Positions 7,868-16,377 of a stretch of 64,000 nucleotides of DNA are shown here, piece by piece (within the stretch, counting starts at the first letter, position 1; each line of letters begins with the position of its first letter). Below the pieces are notes generated by a model. That model made no database searches. It saw only the letters and a list, made by a program, of their open reading frames with translations, and had not been told where the DNA came from. This DNA is from Methylobacterium sp. J-030 (lineage in GTDB: Bacteria; Pseudomonadota; Alphaproteobacteria; Rhizobiales; Beijerinckiaceae), in assembly GCF_022829545.1 (NCBI RefSeq), contig NZ_JAKSYM010000175.1, positions 1 to 64,000 of the forward strand, given 5' to 3'. A program made the position numbers and the translations under genes.

Positions 7868-8764
7868 TCAGGATCCGGCCGTCCGCGACCGGCCCGGACC
7901 CGGCGGCGGTACGGCGGACGCCTGACAGGGTTTGAGCGTCGCGGCGGTCCGGCGGCCGGAGCCCGGTCGCCCCGGCAGGGCCGGCATGCGCAGGGCCGGG
8001 TTGTGGCCGAGCGCGCGCGAGAGGTCCCGGGCGGTGTCCACCACGACGGCGCTGAAACGGCGCAGCACGGCGAGCTTCAGGCGGTCGGCGGGACCCGAGA
8101 TGCTGATCGCGGCCACCGGCTTGCCCATCCTGTCCTGCACGATGGCGCCGAGCCCGCAGACCGAGTCCCGCCACTCGCCGCGGTTGATCGCGAAGCCCCG
8201 GGCCCGGACCTGCTCCAGTTCGCCGCGCAGCCGTTCCAGGGAGCCGATCGAGCGCGGCGTGAAGGTCGGCAGCGGGTCGTGGAAATGCCGCAGGGCCTCG
8301 TCCTCCTGGTAGGCGAGCAGGGCCTTGCCGGAGGCGACGCAATGGGCCGGCGCGCGGCCGCCGATCGACGAATAGGCCCGGACCGGGTGCGGACTCTCGA
8401 CCTTGTGCAGGTAGATGACCTCGGTCCGGTCCAGCAGCGAGAGGTGGATGGTCTCCTGGGTCACCGCCGCGAGGGCATGCATGAACGGGTCGGCGACCTG
8501 CCGGACGTCGATCCGCGCGACCACGGGGCTCGCGAGTTCGAACAGCTTCAGGGTGCAGGCGTAGCCGCCGGGCTCGGCGCGGACGTAGCCCGCCGCCGCA
8601 AGCGTCTGGAGCGTGCGGTGGACGTTGCTCTTCGTCAGGCCGAGCGCGCGCGCGAGATCCGTCAGGCCCCGCGGCGCTTCGCTCTGCGCGAGATGTTCGA
8701 GAACCGTCAGTCCCTTGAGGAGTGTGGTGTCCACCGTACCGCCGTTCGCCTTCCCGGCACTCAC
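7868..8764 (-). CDS. IclR-family transcriptional regulator (copy 2)
   Basis: 298 residues. It is almost collinear with the IclR at 1983-2798: both share LARALGLTKSNVHRTLQTL, YACTLKLFELASPVVARIDV, PVRAYSSIGGRAPA and GFAINRGEWR. By eye well over half of positions match. The extra length is a C-terminal Pro/Arg/Gly-rich tail after residue 255 that looks unstructured and may only reflect drift of the stop codon. It is downstream of a GST gene and at the end of the minus-strand catabolic run. A likely role is control of the minus-strand operon or of the TctC/TctAB divergent promoter, but binding cannot be assigned from sequence. Confidence 0.9.
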   Translation of the reverse strand: MSAGKANGGTVDTTLLKGLTVLEHLAQSEAPRGLTDLARALGLTKSNVHRTLQTLAAAGYVRAEPGGYACTLKLFELASPVVARIDVRQVADPFMHALAAVTQETIHLSLLDRTEVIYLHKVESPHPVRAYSSIGGRAPAHCVASGKALLAYQEDEALRHFHDPLPTFTPRSIGSLERLRGELEQVRARGFAINRGEWRDSVCGLGAIVQDRMGKPVAAISISGPADRLKLAVLRRFSAVVVDTARDLSRALGHNPALRMPALPGRPGSGRRTAATLKPCQASAVPPPGPGRSRTAGS

Positions 8765-8816
8765 CTTGTGCCGGCGTGAGGCCCGTCAAGACCGGGTCTC
8801 GACGGGCAGGAACCTG

Positions 8817-9422
8817 TCAATCGCGCGGCTGCGTCGCCACCAGGGACGGGCGTTCCGCGAAGGCCGCATACCACGCGGCCGCGGCCGGATGGTCGCCGCG
8901 CCAGTCGCGCGACGGATAGCGGAAATCCAGGTAGCCCAGCGCGCAGGCGAGCGTGATCGTGGCGATGTCGACCCGGTCGCCGAATTCGGGCGCGGTCCTG
9001 TCGAGCACCGCGAGGACGTCGGTGACCTTGCTCATCTGCCCGTCGGTCCAGTCGCTCCAGCGCAGGGCCTCGGGCCGCACGGCCCCCTCGTAGCGCGCCA
9101 GGAGCGCCGCGTTGAGCAGCCCGTCGCCCATGGCCGCCCCGGCCAGATTGCGCCAGCGCGTGGCGCCGGTTCCGAACAGGGCGCCGCCGCCCTGGGCGTC
9201 GAGGTATTCGCAGATCACGCGGCTGTCGAACAGGGCGAGGCCGTCGTCGGTGATCAGCGTCGGCACCTGTCCGAGGGGGTTCTCGGCGCGGATCGCGGCG
9301 TCGCGCTTGACCGGATGCGCCGCGGCGGGCTGCCGCTCCAGCCGGTCGACCAGCCCGAGTTCATGGGCCGCGATCATCACCTTCCGCACGAAGGGCGACG
9401 ACGGAGAGTAGAAGAGCTTCAT
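8817..9422 (-). CDS. Glutathione S-transferase
   Basis: 201 residues from the ATG at 9422, which has AAGG upstream and begins directly with the thioredoxin-fold strand MKLFYSPSSPFVRKVMIAA. Serines follow in the usual catalytic Ser/Cys position, the glutathione-binding PLGQVPTL cis-proline loop is present, and DSRVICEYLD supplies the acidic residue for glutathione. A helical C-terminal domain follows. It conjugates glutathione to an electrophile or acts as a thiol-dependent isomerase or lyase in the cytoplasm. It starts 27 bp after the thiol-dioxygenase stop, so the two are probably co-transcribed, which links glutathione chemistry to the sulfur theme. Confidence 0.88.
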   Translation of the reverse strand: MKLFYSPSSPFVRKVMIAAHELGLVDRLERQPAAAHPVKRDAAIRAENPLGQVPTLITDDGLALFDSRVICEYLDAQGGGALFGTGATRWRNLAGAAMGDGLLNAALLARYEGAVRPEALRWSDWTDGQMSKVTDVLAVLDRTAPEFGDRVDIATITLACALGYLDFRYPSRDWRGDHPAAAAWYAAFAERPSLVATQPRD

Positions 9423-9448
9423 GTGAGAGACCTTGTTTGCCAGTACGA

Positions 9449-10027
9449 TCACTGCATCGACCAGATATTGGGCACGACGTCGCTGTTGTATCCGGAGACG
9501 AACGGCTTACTTGTCCCCGTATCCGCATCGTAGACGTTGCGATGGACGCGGCCGATGTTCGCTCCATAGACGTGGATGCTGATCGAGGCGCGATCCGCGA
9601 AGGCGTTGGCCACCTGGTGGATGTCGCCGTGCGTCGGCGAGACGACGTCGATCTGGCCCGGATGGAGCATCTCGGTCCCGGCCTCCGTCAGCGCGTCCCC
9701 GGTCCGCTCGAAGCGCCGGGAGCGCTCCTCGCCCCGGAGCATGCCGACGAGGCCCCAGACCGTGTGGTCGTGGATCGGGGTCTTCTGTCCCGGTCCCCAG
9801 ACGAAGCTGACGATGGAGAACCGCTCGAGCGGATCGCAGTGCAGCAGGTACTGACGGTAGAACTGCGCGTGCGGAACGGTCGCGAAGTCGGGCAGCCAGT
9901 CATCCTGGGCGATCAATCGCCCGAGGATGTCCTGCCCGCCCGCGATCATGGCCTCGGGATCCGCGATCGACCGGTCGGCCAGGCGGGTAAGGTCCTGAAC
10001 GCAATCCCTGAGGCGTCGGATGCTCAT
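9449..10027 (-). CDS. Cupin thiol dioxygenase (3-mercaptopropionate/cysteine dioxygenase type)
   Basis: 192 residues, the normal length. The ferrous iron is held by a three-histidine site: PIHDHTVWG gives His86 and His88, and GDIHQVAN gives His137. The outer-sphere Ser-His-Tyr triad is present as SIHVY (Ser150, His152, Tyr154). RQYLLHCDPLERFSIVSFVW precedes it. The glutamine at residue 59 fits the Gln-type group, which prefers 3-mercaptopropionate, rather than the Arg-type cysteine dioxygenases, but this reading rests on alignment from memory. The product would be a sulfinate. It sits below crotonase and acyl-CoA synthetase genes on the same strand, so the sulfinate may be fed into CoA chemistry. 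Confidence 0.85.
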   Translation of the reverse strand: MSIRRLRDCVQDLTRLADRSIADPEAMIAGGQDILGRLIAQDDWLPDFATVPHAQFYRQYLLHCDPLERFSIVSFVWGPGQKTPIHDHTVWGLVGMLRGEERSRRFERTGDALTEAGTEMLHPGQIDVVSPTHGDIHQVANAFADRASISIHVYGANIGRVHRNVYDADTGTSKPFVSGYNSDVVPNIWSMQ

Positions 10028-10093
10028 CGAAATCTCCTGTCGCTCGTGCGGGTTAGGCCGGCCACGGGGCCGGGATGGTCGACGGTCGAAGGC

Positions 10094-10834
10094 TCACGAA
10101 CCGGTATAGGTCGGCGTCCGCTTCTCCCGGGCGGCGGCGAAGCCCTCGCGGAAGTCCTGGCTCGCCGCCACGGCCTCGACCGAGCGCATCGCGTGGCTGA
10201 CGCGCTCGATCGGCGAGCGCGGCACCGTCTCGGCCGACAGCTCCTTGAGCATGGCGAGGACGAGGGGCGCGTTGTCGGCGAGCCGCCGCGCGTAGGCCCT
10301 GGCGGCGTCCATCACCTCTCCGGGCGGGACGATCCTGTTCACGAGGCCGACCTGATAGGCGCGCTCGACGGAGAACTCCTCGCCGAGCAGCATGATCTCC
10401 ATGGCGACCTTGTGGGGGATCCGCCCGGCGAGGCCCGCGATCAGCCCGCCCGCGAAGCCGAGCTTCGGCTCGGGGTACATGAAGCGCGTGCCGGAGCCGG
10501 CGACGCAGAGGTCGCACATCTGCACGAGGGTCATCGCCCCGCCGATGCACCAGCCGTTGACCGCCGCGATCACCGGCTTGGTCACCGGGATGTCGAGGCC
10601 GGGCAGGAAGCGCCGGTAGTTCGGGAACGCGTCGGAGGTCGTGTCCTTGCCGACCGAGAAGGCGCGCTCGCCCGCCCCGGTCAGGATGGCGACGCGGTCG
10701 TCGCCCGCGCTGAACCGGCGCCACGCCTCGGCGAGCGCCGTCTCGATGCCCGGGTTGATGGCGTTGAGCTTGTCCGGCCGGTTCAGGGTGATGGTGGCGA
10801 TGCCGTCGGCGGAATCGTAGAGAAGGTCGCTCAT
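10094..10834 (-). CDS. Enoyl-CoA hydratase/isomerase family protein
   Basis: 246 residues with the crotonase fold. ATITLNRPDKLNAINPGIE is at the N-terminus and the oxyanion-hole loops are ERAFSVGKDTTSD and NGWCIGGAMTLVQMCDLCVA. The second catalytic region reads RFMYPEPKLGFAGGL. The start ATG overlaps the stop of the upstream acyl-CoA synthetase (ATGA, 10831-10834), so the ligase product is probably its substrate. It likely hydrates or isomerises an enoyl-CoA. The 66-bp gap to the dioxygenase start is small enough for one transcript. Confidence 0.88.
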   Translation of the reverse strand: MSDLLYDSADGIATITLNRPDKLNAINPGIETALAEAWRRFSAGDDRVAILTGAGERAFSVGKDTTSDAFPNYRRFLPGLDIPVTKPVIAAVNGWCIGGAMTLVQMCDLCVAGSGTRFMYPEPKLGFAGGLIAGLAGRIPHKVAMEIMLLGEEFSVERAYQVGLVNRIVPPGEVMDAARAYARRLADNAPLVLAMLKELSAETVPRSPIERVSHAMRSVEAVAASQDFREGFAAAREKRTPTYTGS

Positions 10835-12381
10835 GGAAGCCTGTCCCTGGCCAGAGTCTGCAACTGTGCCTTGAGGACCTTCCCGTTCGCCGCCAGCGGC
10901 AGCGCGGGAAGGACGATGAGGGCGGTCGGGTGCTTGTAGGGCGACAGCGCCGCGCGCAGGTGGTCGCCGAGATCGTCGGGGACCGCCGAGCCCGGGCCGC
11001 TCAGTTCGAGGAAGGCGACGATCTCCTCGTTGCCCTCGACCGCACGGCCGATCACCGCGGATTGCGCGACCGCGGGGTGGCGGTTCAGCGCCGTCTCGAC
11101 CTCAAGCGGGTAGACGTTGAACCCCGACCGGATGATCACGTCCTTGGTCCGGCCGACGATGAACACCCGGCCGTCCGGCCCGATGCGCGCGAGGTCCTGG
11201 GTGTTGAACCATCCGTCCTCCGTCAGGCACCGGGCGGTGAGGTCGGGATCCCGGAAGTAGCCGGTGGTGACGTTGGGCCCGCGCACCCACAGCTCGCCGG
11301 TGCCGCCCGCCTCCACCGCGCCGCCATCCACGGCGGCGACCCGCACCTCCACCCCCGGCAGGGGCGGCCCGACCGAATCGTCGGGCGTGCCGTCCTCGAA
11401 GCGGGTCCAGCAGATCGCGGCGGCCTCGGTCAGCCCGTAGCCGTTGTGGAGGGTGGTGCCGAAGAGATCCTCCACCTTGCGCTTGACCGTGAGGTCGATC
11501 GGGCAGCCCCCGGCGGCCGTGAAGCGCAGGCTGGCCGGAGCCCGCCAGCCGCGGGCCCGCCCGCGGCTGGCGAGCTTGGCGAACATCGCCGTCGCGCCCT
11601 GGAGCGCGGTGATCTGCAGGGCGTCGATCGCGTCGAGGCACTCGTCCGCCGCGAACCGGGCCCGCAGGTGAAGCGCCCCGCCGTTGCGCAGGGTCCCGAG
11701 GAAGACCGAGGCCAGCCCCATGATGTGGGTGATCGGCAGGATGCCGTAGACCCGGTCGGCCGGGCCGATGCGGCGCAGCCGCTCCATCATCGTGGCGATG
11801 AAGACGAGGCTCTCGTCCTTCAGGATCACGCCCTTGGGCGTGCCGGTCGTGCCGGTCGTGTAGATCATCACGCCGCCTTCCTCGCCCCGCCCGTCCGGCT
11901 CGGGGCGAGACTCGGGGCGAGAGACGAAGGCGAAGCTGCCGACCGCCGGATCCGCCCCGGGCTCCGCGGCGAACCCGGCCGCGTGGCGGGCCGCGTCCTC
12001 GGAGCCCTCGGTGACGAAGATCACGGCGCGCGGCCGGCAATGCGCGACGATGCCGGCGACCTCCGGTCCCACCCGCCGGGCGTTCTCGAGCACGAGCCGG
12101 GCGCCGGCCCGATTGACGGCAAGCAGGAGCGCGGCCAGCGCAACGCCGTTCTCGCCCACGACCATCACCCGGTCGCCCGGCGCGACGCCGCGCGCGCCGA
12201 GCTGGCGCGCGAGGCGCTCGACCGCCTGGACGAGGGCCGCGTAGGTCAGCGTGCGCGTCCCGTCCGCCACCGCGAGGGCGTCCGGCGTCCGGGCCGCGGC
12301 GGCACGGATCAGGTCCACGAACCGCACCGGCCCCGCGCCGGGATCGATCTGAACGTCGTCGCAGATCTGCGCTGCGCTCAT
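10831..12381 (-). CDS. AMP-forming acyl-CoA synthetase (ANL superfamily)
   Basis: 516 residues from the ATG at 12381, two bases after the TctC stop. The open frame continues far upstream inside the binding-protein gene, but that part is out of frame with it and is not protein. The P-loop is MIYTTGTTGTPKGV, A5 is NGYGLTEAAAICWT, the hinge is FNTQDLARIGPDGRVFIVGR and the C-terminal lysine lies in LPLAANGKVLKAQL. It forms acyl-CoA from an imported carboxylate. Tight packing with the periplasmic binding protein upstream and a crotonase downstream suggests uptake, activation and beta-oxidation-like steps for one compound. Confidence 0.9.
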   Translation of the reverse strand: MSAAQICDDVQIDPGAGPVRFVDLIRAAAARTPDALAVADGTRTLTYAALVQAVERLARQLGARGVAPGDRVMVVGENGVALAALLLAVNRAGARLVLENARRVGPEVAGIVAHCRPRAVIFVTEGSEDAARHAAGFAAEPGADPAVGSFAFVSRPESRPEPDGRGEEGGVMIYTTGTTGTPKGVILKDESLVFIATMMERLRRIGPADRVYGILPITHIMGLASVFLGTLRNGGALHLRARFAADECLDAIDALQITALQGATAMFAKLASRGRARGWRAPASLRFTAAGGCPIDLTVKRKVEDLFGTTLHNGYGLTEAAAICWTRFEDGTPDDSVGPPLPGVEVRVAAVDGGAVEAGGTGELWVRGPNVTTGYFRDPDLTARCLTEDGWFNTQDLARIGPDGRVFIVGRTKDVIIRSGFNVYPLEVETALNRHPAVAQSAVIGRAVEGNEEIVAFLELSGPGSAVPDDLGDHLRAALSPYKHPTALIVLPALPLAANGKVLKAQLQTLARDRLP

Positions 12382-12383
12382 GG

Positions 12384-13346
12384 TCAATACTCCAGCTTCA
12401 GGCCGATCGTCTTGATCAGCGCGCCCCACTTCGCGGTCTCGGAATCGATGAAGGCGGCATAGTCGGGCCCGCACCGGACCTTGGTCTCGGCGCCGAGGCC
12501 GGCGAGCTTCTCCTGCACGCCGGGATCGGCGAACGCCGCCGCGATCGCGGTGCGGAGCTGCGCGACCACCGGCTCCGGCGTGGCCTTGGGCGCCCAGAGC
12601 CCGTACCAGGAGGTGATGTCGAAGCCGGGGATCGCGGCCTCGGCCACGGTCGGGATGTCGGGCGTCACCGCAGAGCGCGTGCCCGAGCTGATGGCCAGCG
12701 CCCGGAGCTTGCCGCCCTTCACCTGACCCAGCGCCCCGTTGTCGAACATGTAGGCGATCCGGTTCGCCATCAGGTCGAGCTGCGCGGGGCCGCTGCCCTT
12801 GTAGGGCACGTGGACGACATCGATCCCCGCCATCGCCTTGAACATCTCCCCGGTGAGGTGCGGGCTGGCTCCGACCCCGGTCGACGCGAAGGTGAGCGTG
12901 CCGGGACTGGCCTTGGCGGCCTTGATCAGGTCCGCGACGGATTTGTACGGCGCGGTCGCCCCGACGACGAGGAAGTTCGGGACGCTGACCACTTGGCAGA
13001 GCGGGGTCAGGTCCTTGTGCAGGTCGTACGGGACCTTGTTGTAGAGCACCGGGATGATCGCGTTGGCGATCGAGCCCATCAGCAGGGTGTAGCCGTCCCC
13101 GGGCGCCTTCGCCACGATGTCGGAGCCGATGATGCTGCCGGCGCCGGGGCGGTTGTCGACGATGAACGACTGGTTGAATTTCTGCCCGAGCTTGTCGGCG
13201 AGCAGGCGCCCGGCCACGTCGGTGATGCCCCCCGGCGGGAAGGGCACGACGATGCGCACCGTGTGATCGGGATAGGTGCCCTCCGCCTGCGCAGGCCCCG
13301 CGATGATCGCCGCGCAGAGCGCGAGCGCCGAAACAAACCTTTTCAT
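12384..13346 (-). CDS. Bug/TctC-type tripartite tricarboxylate transporter binding protein
   Basis: 320 residues with a clear Sec signal peptide (MKRFVSALALCAAIIAGPAQA, cut after AQA, about residue 21). The mature part starts YPDHTVRIVVPFPPGG, the hallmark of Bug proteins, with VDNRPGAGSIIGSD after it. It captures a carboxylate in the periplasm and presents it to TctAB. The membrane partners are encoded 2.6 kb away on the plus strand (15921-17958), so this is probably a functional TTT system rather than an orphan. It leads the ligase-crotonase-dioxygenase run. Upstream at 13371-13400 are several GTTCT boxes. Confidence 0.92.
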   Translation of the reverse strand: MKRFVSALALCAAIIAGPAQAEGTYPDHTVRIVVPFPPGGITDVAGRLLADKLGQKFNQSFIVDNRPGAGSIIGSDIVAKAPGDGYTLLMGSIANAIIPVLYNKVPYDLHKDLTPLCQVVSVPNFLVVGATAPYKSVADLIKAAKASPGTLTFASTGVGASPHLTGEMFKAMAGIDVVHVPYKGSGPAQLDLMANRIAYMFDNGALGQVKGGKLRALAISSGTRSAVTPDIPTVAEAAIPGFDITSWYGLWAPKATPEPVVAQLRTAIAAAFADPGVQEKLAGLGAETKVRCGPDYAAFIDSETAKWGALIKTIGLKLEY

Positions 13347-13405
13347 CTTCCCTCCCAGGCAATGTTTTTGTTCTGTTTCGAAGATTTGGTTCTATCTCGC
13401 GGCAA

Positions 13406-14605
13406 CTAGCTCCTTTTGTACTGGAGAAGGCCGCCGGAGACCTTGGGCGGATGCGCCAGGATCGCCTCCTCGATCGGCTCGGTTCCCCAGCCCGGACGGT
13501 CCGGAACCACCAGATGTCCGGCCTCGAATTCCGGCTCGTGCGAGAACAGCTCCCGGTCCCAGGCGAGGCGGTCGACGTCGACCTCCATGATCCGCAGGTT
13601 CGGGACGGCGGCCGCGAAGTGCAGGTTCATCATCGTGCTGAGGTGGCCGTAGAAATTGTGCGGCGCGACGTTGACGTCGTGCGCCTCCGCCAGGGCGGCG
13701 ATCTTCATCGACTGCCAGGCCCCGTTCCACGGGACATCCACGATCGCCACGTCCATCGCCTGCTCCTGGAAGAACGGCAGGAACTGGCGCAGGCCGATCA
13801 GCGTCTCGCAGGAGGCGATCGGGTTCCGACTGTGCGACCGCACATAGGCCAGCGCCTTGGGATTGAAGCTGTCGATCTCGATCCAGAACAGATCGAGGTC
13901 CTCGAGGGCCCGCACGATCCGCAGGAGACCTTCCGGCTTGGCGTTGAAGTTCAGGTCGATCAGGAGCTCCACGTCCGGCCCGGCGCCCGCGCGCAGGGCC
14001 TCCAGATGCGTCCGGATGCTGCGGATGAGCGCGGGATCGACGTTGAGTTCGGGGTAGAACGGGACCGCGAAGCCCGGTCGCCACGCCCGCAGCGGCCCGT
14101 CATCGTGCAGGAAGAGGTTGGTCTTGCAGGCGGAGAAGCCCCGCTCCCGCACCTCCGCGCCGACGGCCTGCACCCCGGCGAGATCCGTGATCGCGGGCGG
14201 GAAGAAGCTCGGATGGTTGATCCGCCACGTCGGCGCGTGGGACCAGTAGACCTTGACCCGGTCGCGGATCTTGCCCCCGAGCAGTTCGTGGCAGGGAATG
14301 CCGAGGGTCTTGGCCTTGGCGTCGAGCAGCGCGTTCTCGATCGCCCCGATGCCCTCGCCGACGACGCCGCCCGGGGCGGGCCGCGTCAGGCAGGACGCCT
14401 CCGCGAAGAACCGCTCGTGATGGCGGACATCCTGGCCGACGAGGCGCCGGCCGAGCTGCTCGATCACGGAGGTCACACCGGGCGATCCGAAGCCCTCGTC
14501 GAACTCGCTCCAGCCGGCGACCCCGTCCTCGGTCGTGATCTTGACGAAGCGGTAGTTGCGCCAGCCGGCATCGCAGCAGAAGGTCTTGATCTCGCGGATG
14601 TGCAT
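13406..14605 (-). CDS. Mandelate racemase/muconate lactonizing enzyme (enolase superfamily) protein
   Basis: 399 residues. The capping domain begins MHIREIKTFCCDAG. The barrel shows metal-ligand segments LLIDLNFNAKP (Asp), LFWIEIDSF (Glu) and PIASCETLIGL (Glu), with a late HNFYGHLSTMMNLHFAAA histidine region typical of sugar-acid dehydratases and racemases. These enzymes abstract the proton next to a carboxylate with Mg2+ help, in the cytoplasm. The adjacent 2-hydroxyacid dehydrogenase upstream suggests hydroxy- or sugar-acid chemistry. The specific reaction (dehydration, racemisation or cycloisomerisation) cannot be decided. Confidence 0.85.
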   Translation of the reverse strand: MHIREIKTFCCDAGWRNYRFVKITTEDGVAGWSEFDEGFGSPGVTSVIEQLGRRLVGQDVRHHERFFAEASCLTRPAPGGVVGEGIGAIENALLDAKAKTLGIPCHELLGGKIRDRVKVYWSHAPTWRINHPSFFPPAITDLAGVQAVGAEVRERGFSACKTNLFLHDDGPLRAWRPGFAVPFYPELNVDPALIRSIRTHLEALRAGAGPDVELLIDLNFNAKPEGLLRIVRALEDLDLFWIEIDSFNPKALAYVRSHSRNPIASCETLIGLRQFLPFFQEQAMDVAIVDVPWNGAWQSMKIAALAEAHDVNVAPHNFYGHLSTMMNLHFAAAVPNLRIMEVDVDRLAWDRELFSHEPEFEAGHLVVPDRPGWGTEPIEEAILAHPPKVSGGLLQYKRS

Positions 14606-14662
14606 GCGCGTCCTCCTGGATAGCGGTTGACGGGGCCGGCTCGCCGCGACCCCGGGGCGGCG

Positions 14663-15622
14663 TCAGACGATCTGATTGCGCAGGTCCGCGCGGCCGCTCG
14701 CGAGCCGCGACAGGTTGTCGACGAGGATGTCGACGACGCGCGCCTCGCAGGCGCGGGATTCGCCGGCCGTGTGGCTGGTCATGACGACGTTCTCGAAGCC
14801 CCAGAGGGGTGAGGACTCGGGCAGCGGCTCCTGCGCGAAGCAGTCGAGCCCGGCCCCCGCGAGCGCGCCGTCCCGCAGGGCCCGGATCAGGGCGGCCTCA
14901 TCGACGACCCGTCCGCGCGCGACGTTGATCAGGAAGGCCGACGGCCGCATCGCCGCCAGGGCCGCCGCGTCGATCAGCCCCTCGGTCTCCGGCGTGAGCG
15001 GGCAGGCCAGCACGACGACGTCGGCGCGGCCCAGCGCCTCCGCGAGCCGGTCCGGGGGAAACACCGCCTCGAACGGGGGCGCCGCGTCGGCGGCGCTGCG
15101 GCGGACGCCGACGACGCGCATGCCGAACGCGGCCGCCAGCGCGGCGATCCGGGATCCGATGCCGCCGAGACCGACGACGACCATGGTCTTCCCGGCGAGT
15201 TCCATCTCGCGCCGCTCAGGATCCGCGATCAGGCCGCGCCAGCGCCGGGACGCCTGATGATCGCGGGCCGTGTGCAGGTGACGCGTCAGCGAGAGGATCA
15301 TGGCGAGGGCGTGTTCGGCGACCGCGCCGGCATTGCCGCCCTGGGCGCTCGCCAGCCGTATGCCCCGCTCGCGGAGCCGGGCGCGGTCGAACACCTCGGT
15401 CCCGGCGCTGATCGCCTGGATGAAGCGGAGTCTCTCGGCGCGATCGACCCACGCATCCCGCCAGAAGCGCGAGACGACCAGGACGTCGGCCTCGGCGATG
15501 CGCGCCTCCACCTCCGGCAGCGTGCGGACCTCCAGGCAGGCATGATCCGGGCAGCGCGCGCGGAAGACGTCCCCGAGCTGGTAGGCCGGATGTCCGAACA
15601 GCACTGTAAGCCGATCGCGCAT
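14663..15622 (-). CDS. D-2-hydroxyacid dehydrogenase (NAD(P)-dependent)
   Basis: 319 residues from the ATG at 15622, chosen because GGGAG precedes it; the frame remains open to an ATG at 15649. The nucleotide-binding loop is VVVGLGGIGSRIA. The substrate and catalytic segments are NVARGRVVDEAALIRAL (Arg), GLDCFAQEPLPESSPLW (Glu) and TSHTAGES (His). It reduces a 2-keto acid or oxidises a D-2-hydroxy acid in the cytoplasm. It heads the minus-strand operon that reads on to the enolase-superfamily protein and TctC, and it is divergent from tctB across a 298-bp promoter region holding a 25-bp palindrome. Confidence 0.9.
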   Translation of the reverse strand: MRDRLTVLFGHPAYQLGDVFRARCPDHACLEVRTLPEVEARIAEADVLVVSRFWRDAWVDRAERLRFIQAISAGTEVFDRARLRERGIRLASAQGGNAGAVAEHALAMILSLTRHLHTARDHQASRRWRGLIADPERREMELAGKTMVVVGLGGIGSRIAALAAAFGMRVVGVRRSAADAAPPFEAVFPPDRLAEALGRADVVVLACPLTPETEGLIDAAALAAMRPSAFLINVARGRVVDEAALIRALRDGALAGAGLDCFAQEPLPESSPLWGFENVVMTSHTAGESRACEARVVDILVDNLSRLASGRADLRNQIV

Positions 15623-15717
15623 GACGCTCCCGCTCAGGCATGGCTGCATTTTTGTTCCGCAGCGGTCGCCAGCTTCTTGACACCCAATTTCGATGCTGTC
15701 TATCCTAATAATTGAAA

Positions 15718-15742
15718 TTTCGTTCTACATAATGGAACGAAA
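15718..15742. promoter_or_regulatory. 25-bp palindromic operator candidate between dehydrogenase and tctB
   Basis: Perfect 8-bp inverted repeat TTTCGTTC (15718-15725) / GAACGAAA (15735-15742) with a 9-nt AT-rich centre. Its core is TTC-N9-GAA, the same spacing as the palindrome at 1775-1789. It sits about 95 bp upstream of the dehydrogenase start and about 180 bp upstream of tctB. The rest of this gap (15623-15920) holds AT-rich tracts and no gene. An IclR dimer site is the favoured reading. Confidence 0.6.
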
Positions 15743-15920
15743 CGGATTTCACGGGACACGTCGAAGCGCCAGCCGATCCGGCGCCGAAAGGGCCGCCACG
15801 GCCGCGGCGACCCAGGCGTCGCGTCGGAAAAGATGTCTGAACGGAACGGCTTATCACCGGATCCGGATCGGCCGTCGCGTCAGCGAGACGACCCATGAGG
15901 GTCGCGGGCGAGGAGGAATC

Positions 15921-16376
15921 ATGAACGGCGTGACTGCGCGGCGAGACTTGCTGGCCGGCGGCCTGCTCGCCCTGATCGGGGCCGGCGTCGTCGTCGATGC
16001 CCGGGGGCACGCGATCGGCACCCTGGGGCACATGCAGGCAGGATATTTCCCCTTGGTGCTGGGGATCCTCCTGATCGTCCTCGGGGTGCTCACGAGTCTG
16101 TCCGGCCTCCTCGCCGAGGAGACGGACCACGAGGCCGCCCATCCGCTCGATCTGCGCGGATGCGCGGCGATCATTCTCAGCGTCGTCGCCTTCGTTCTGT
16201 TGAGCGAATACGCGGGCTTGCTGCCGGCCACGTTCCTGTCCGCGCTCGTCGCCGCGGCCGGCGACCGCAAGATGTCTGTCACCGGCGCGCTGGTCCTCGC
16301 GGCGACGCTGTCGCTGATGGCCGCGCTGCTCTTCTCCTACGCGCTGAACATGCCGCTCCCGCTCGTGAGGCTGTGA
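15921..16376 (+). CDS. tctB: TctB-type small membrane subunit of tripartite tricarboxylate transporter
   Basis: 151 residues. The start ATG at 15921 is chosen over an upstream extension because AGGAGG lies five bases before it. Four hydrophobic segments are visible (about residues 10-26, 40-62, 80-100 and 118-145), the normal TctB topology. GTLGHMQAGYFPLVLGILL matches the family's conserved first loop (G.MG.GFFP pattern). It forms the inner-membrane channel complex with TctA, whose ATG follows one base after the TctB stop. Confidence 0.85.
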   Translation: MNGVTARRDLLAGGLLALIGAGVVVDARGHAIGTLGHMQAGYFPLVLGILLIVLGVLTSLSGLLAEETDHEAAHPLDLRGCAAIILSVVAFVLLSEYAGLLPATFLSALVAAAGDRKMSVTGALVLAATLSLMAALLFSYALNMPLPLVRL

Positions 16377-16377
16377 A

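Noticed and set aside
12382..13362. N-terminal extension of the acyl-CoA synthetase into the TctC region
   Set aside because: The TctC protein in the other frame has a signal peptide and full Bug-family motifs; the ligase begins at the ATG at 12381.
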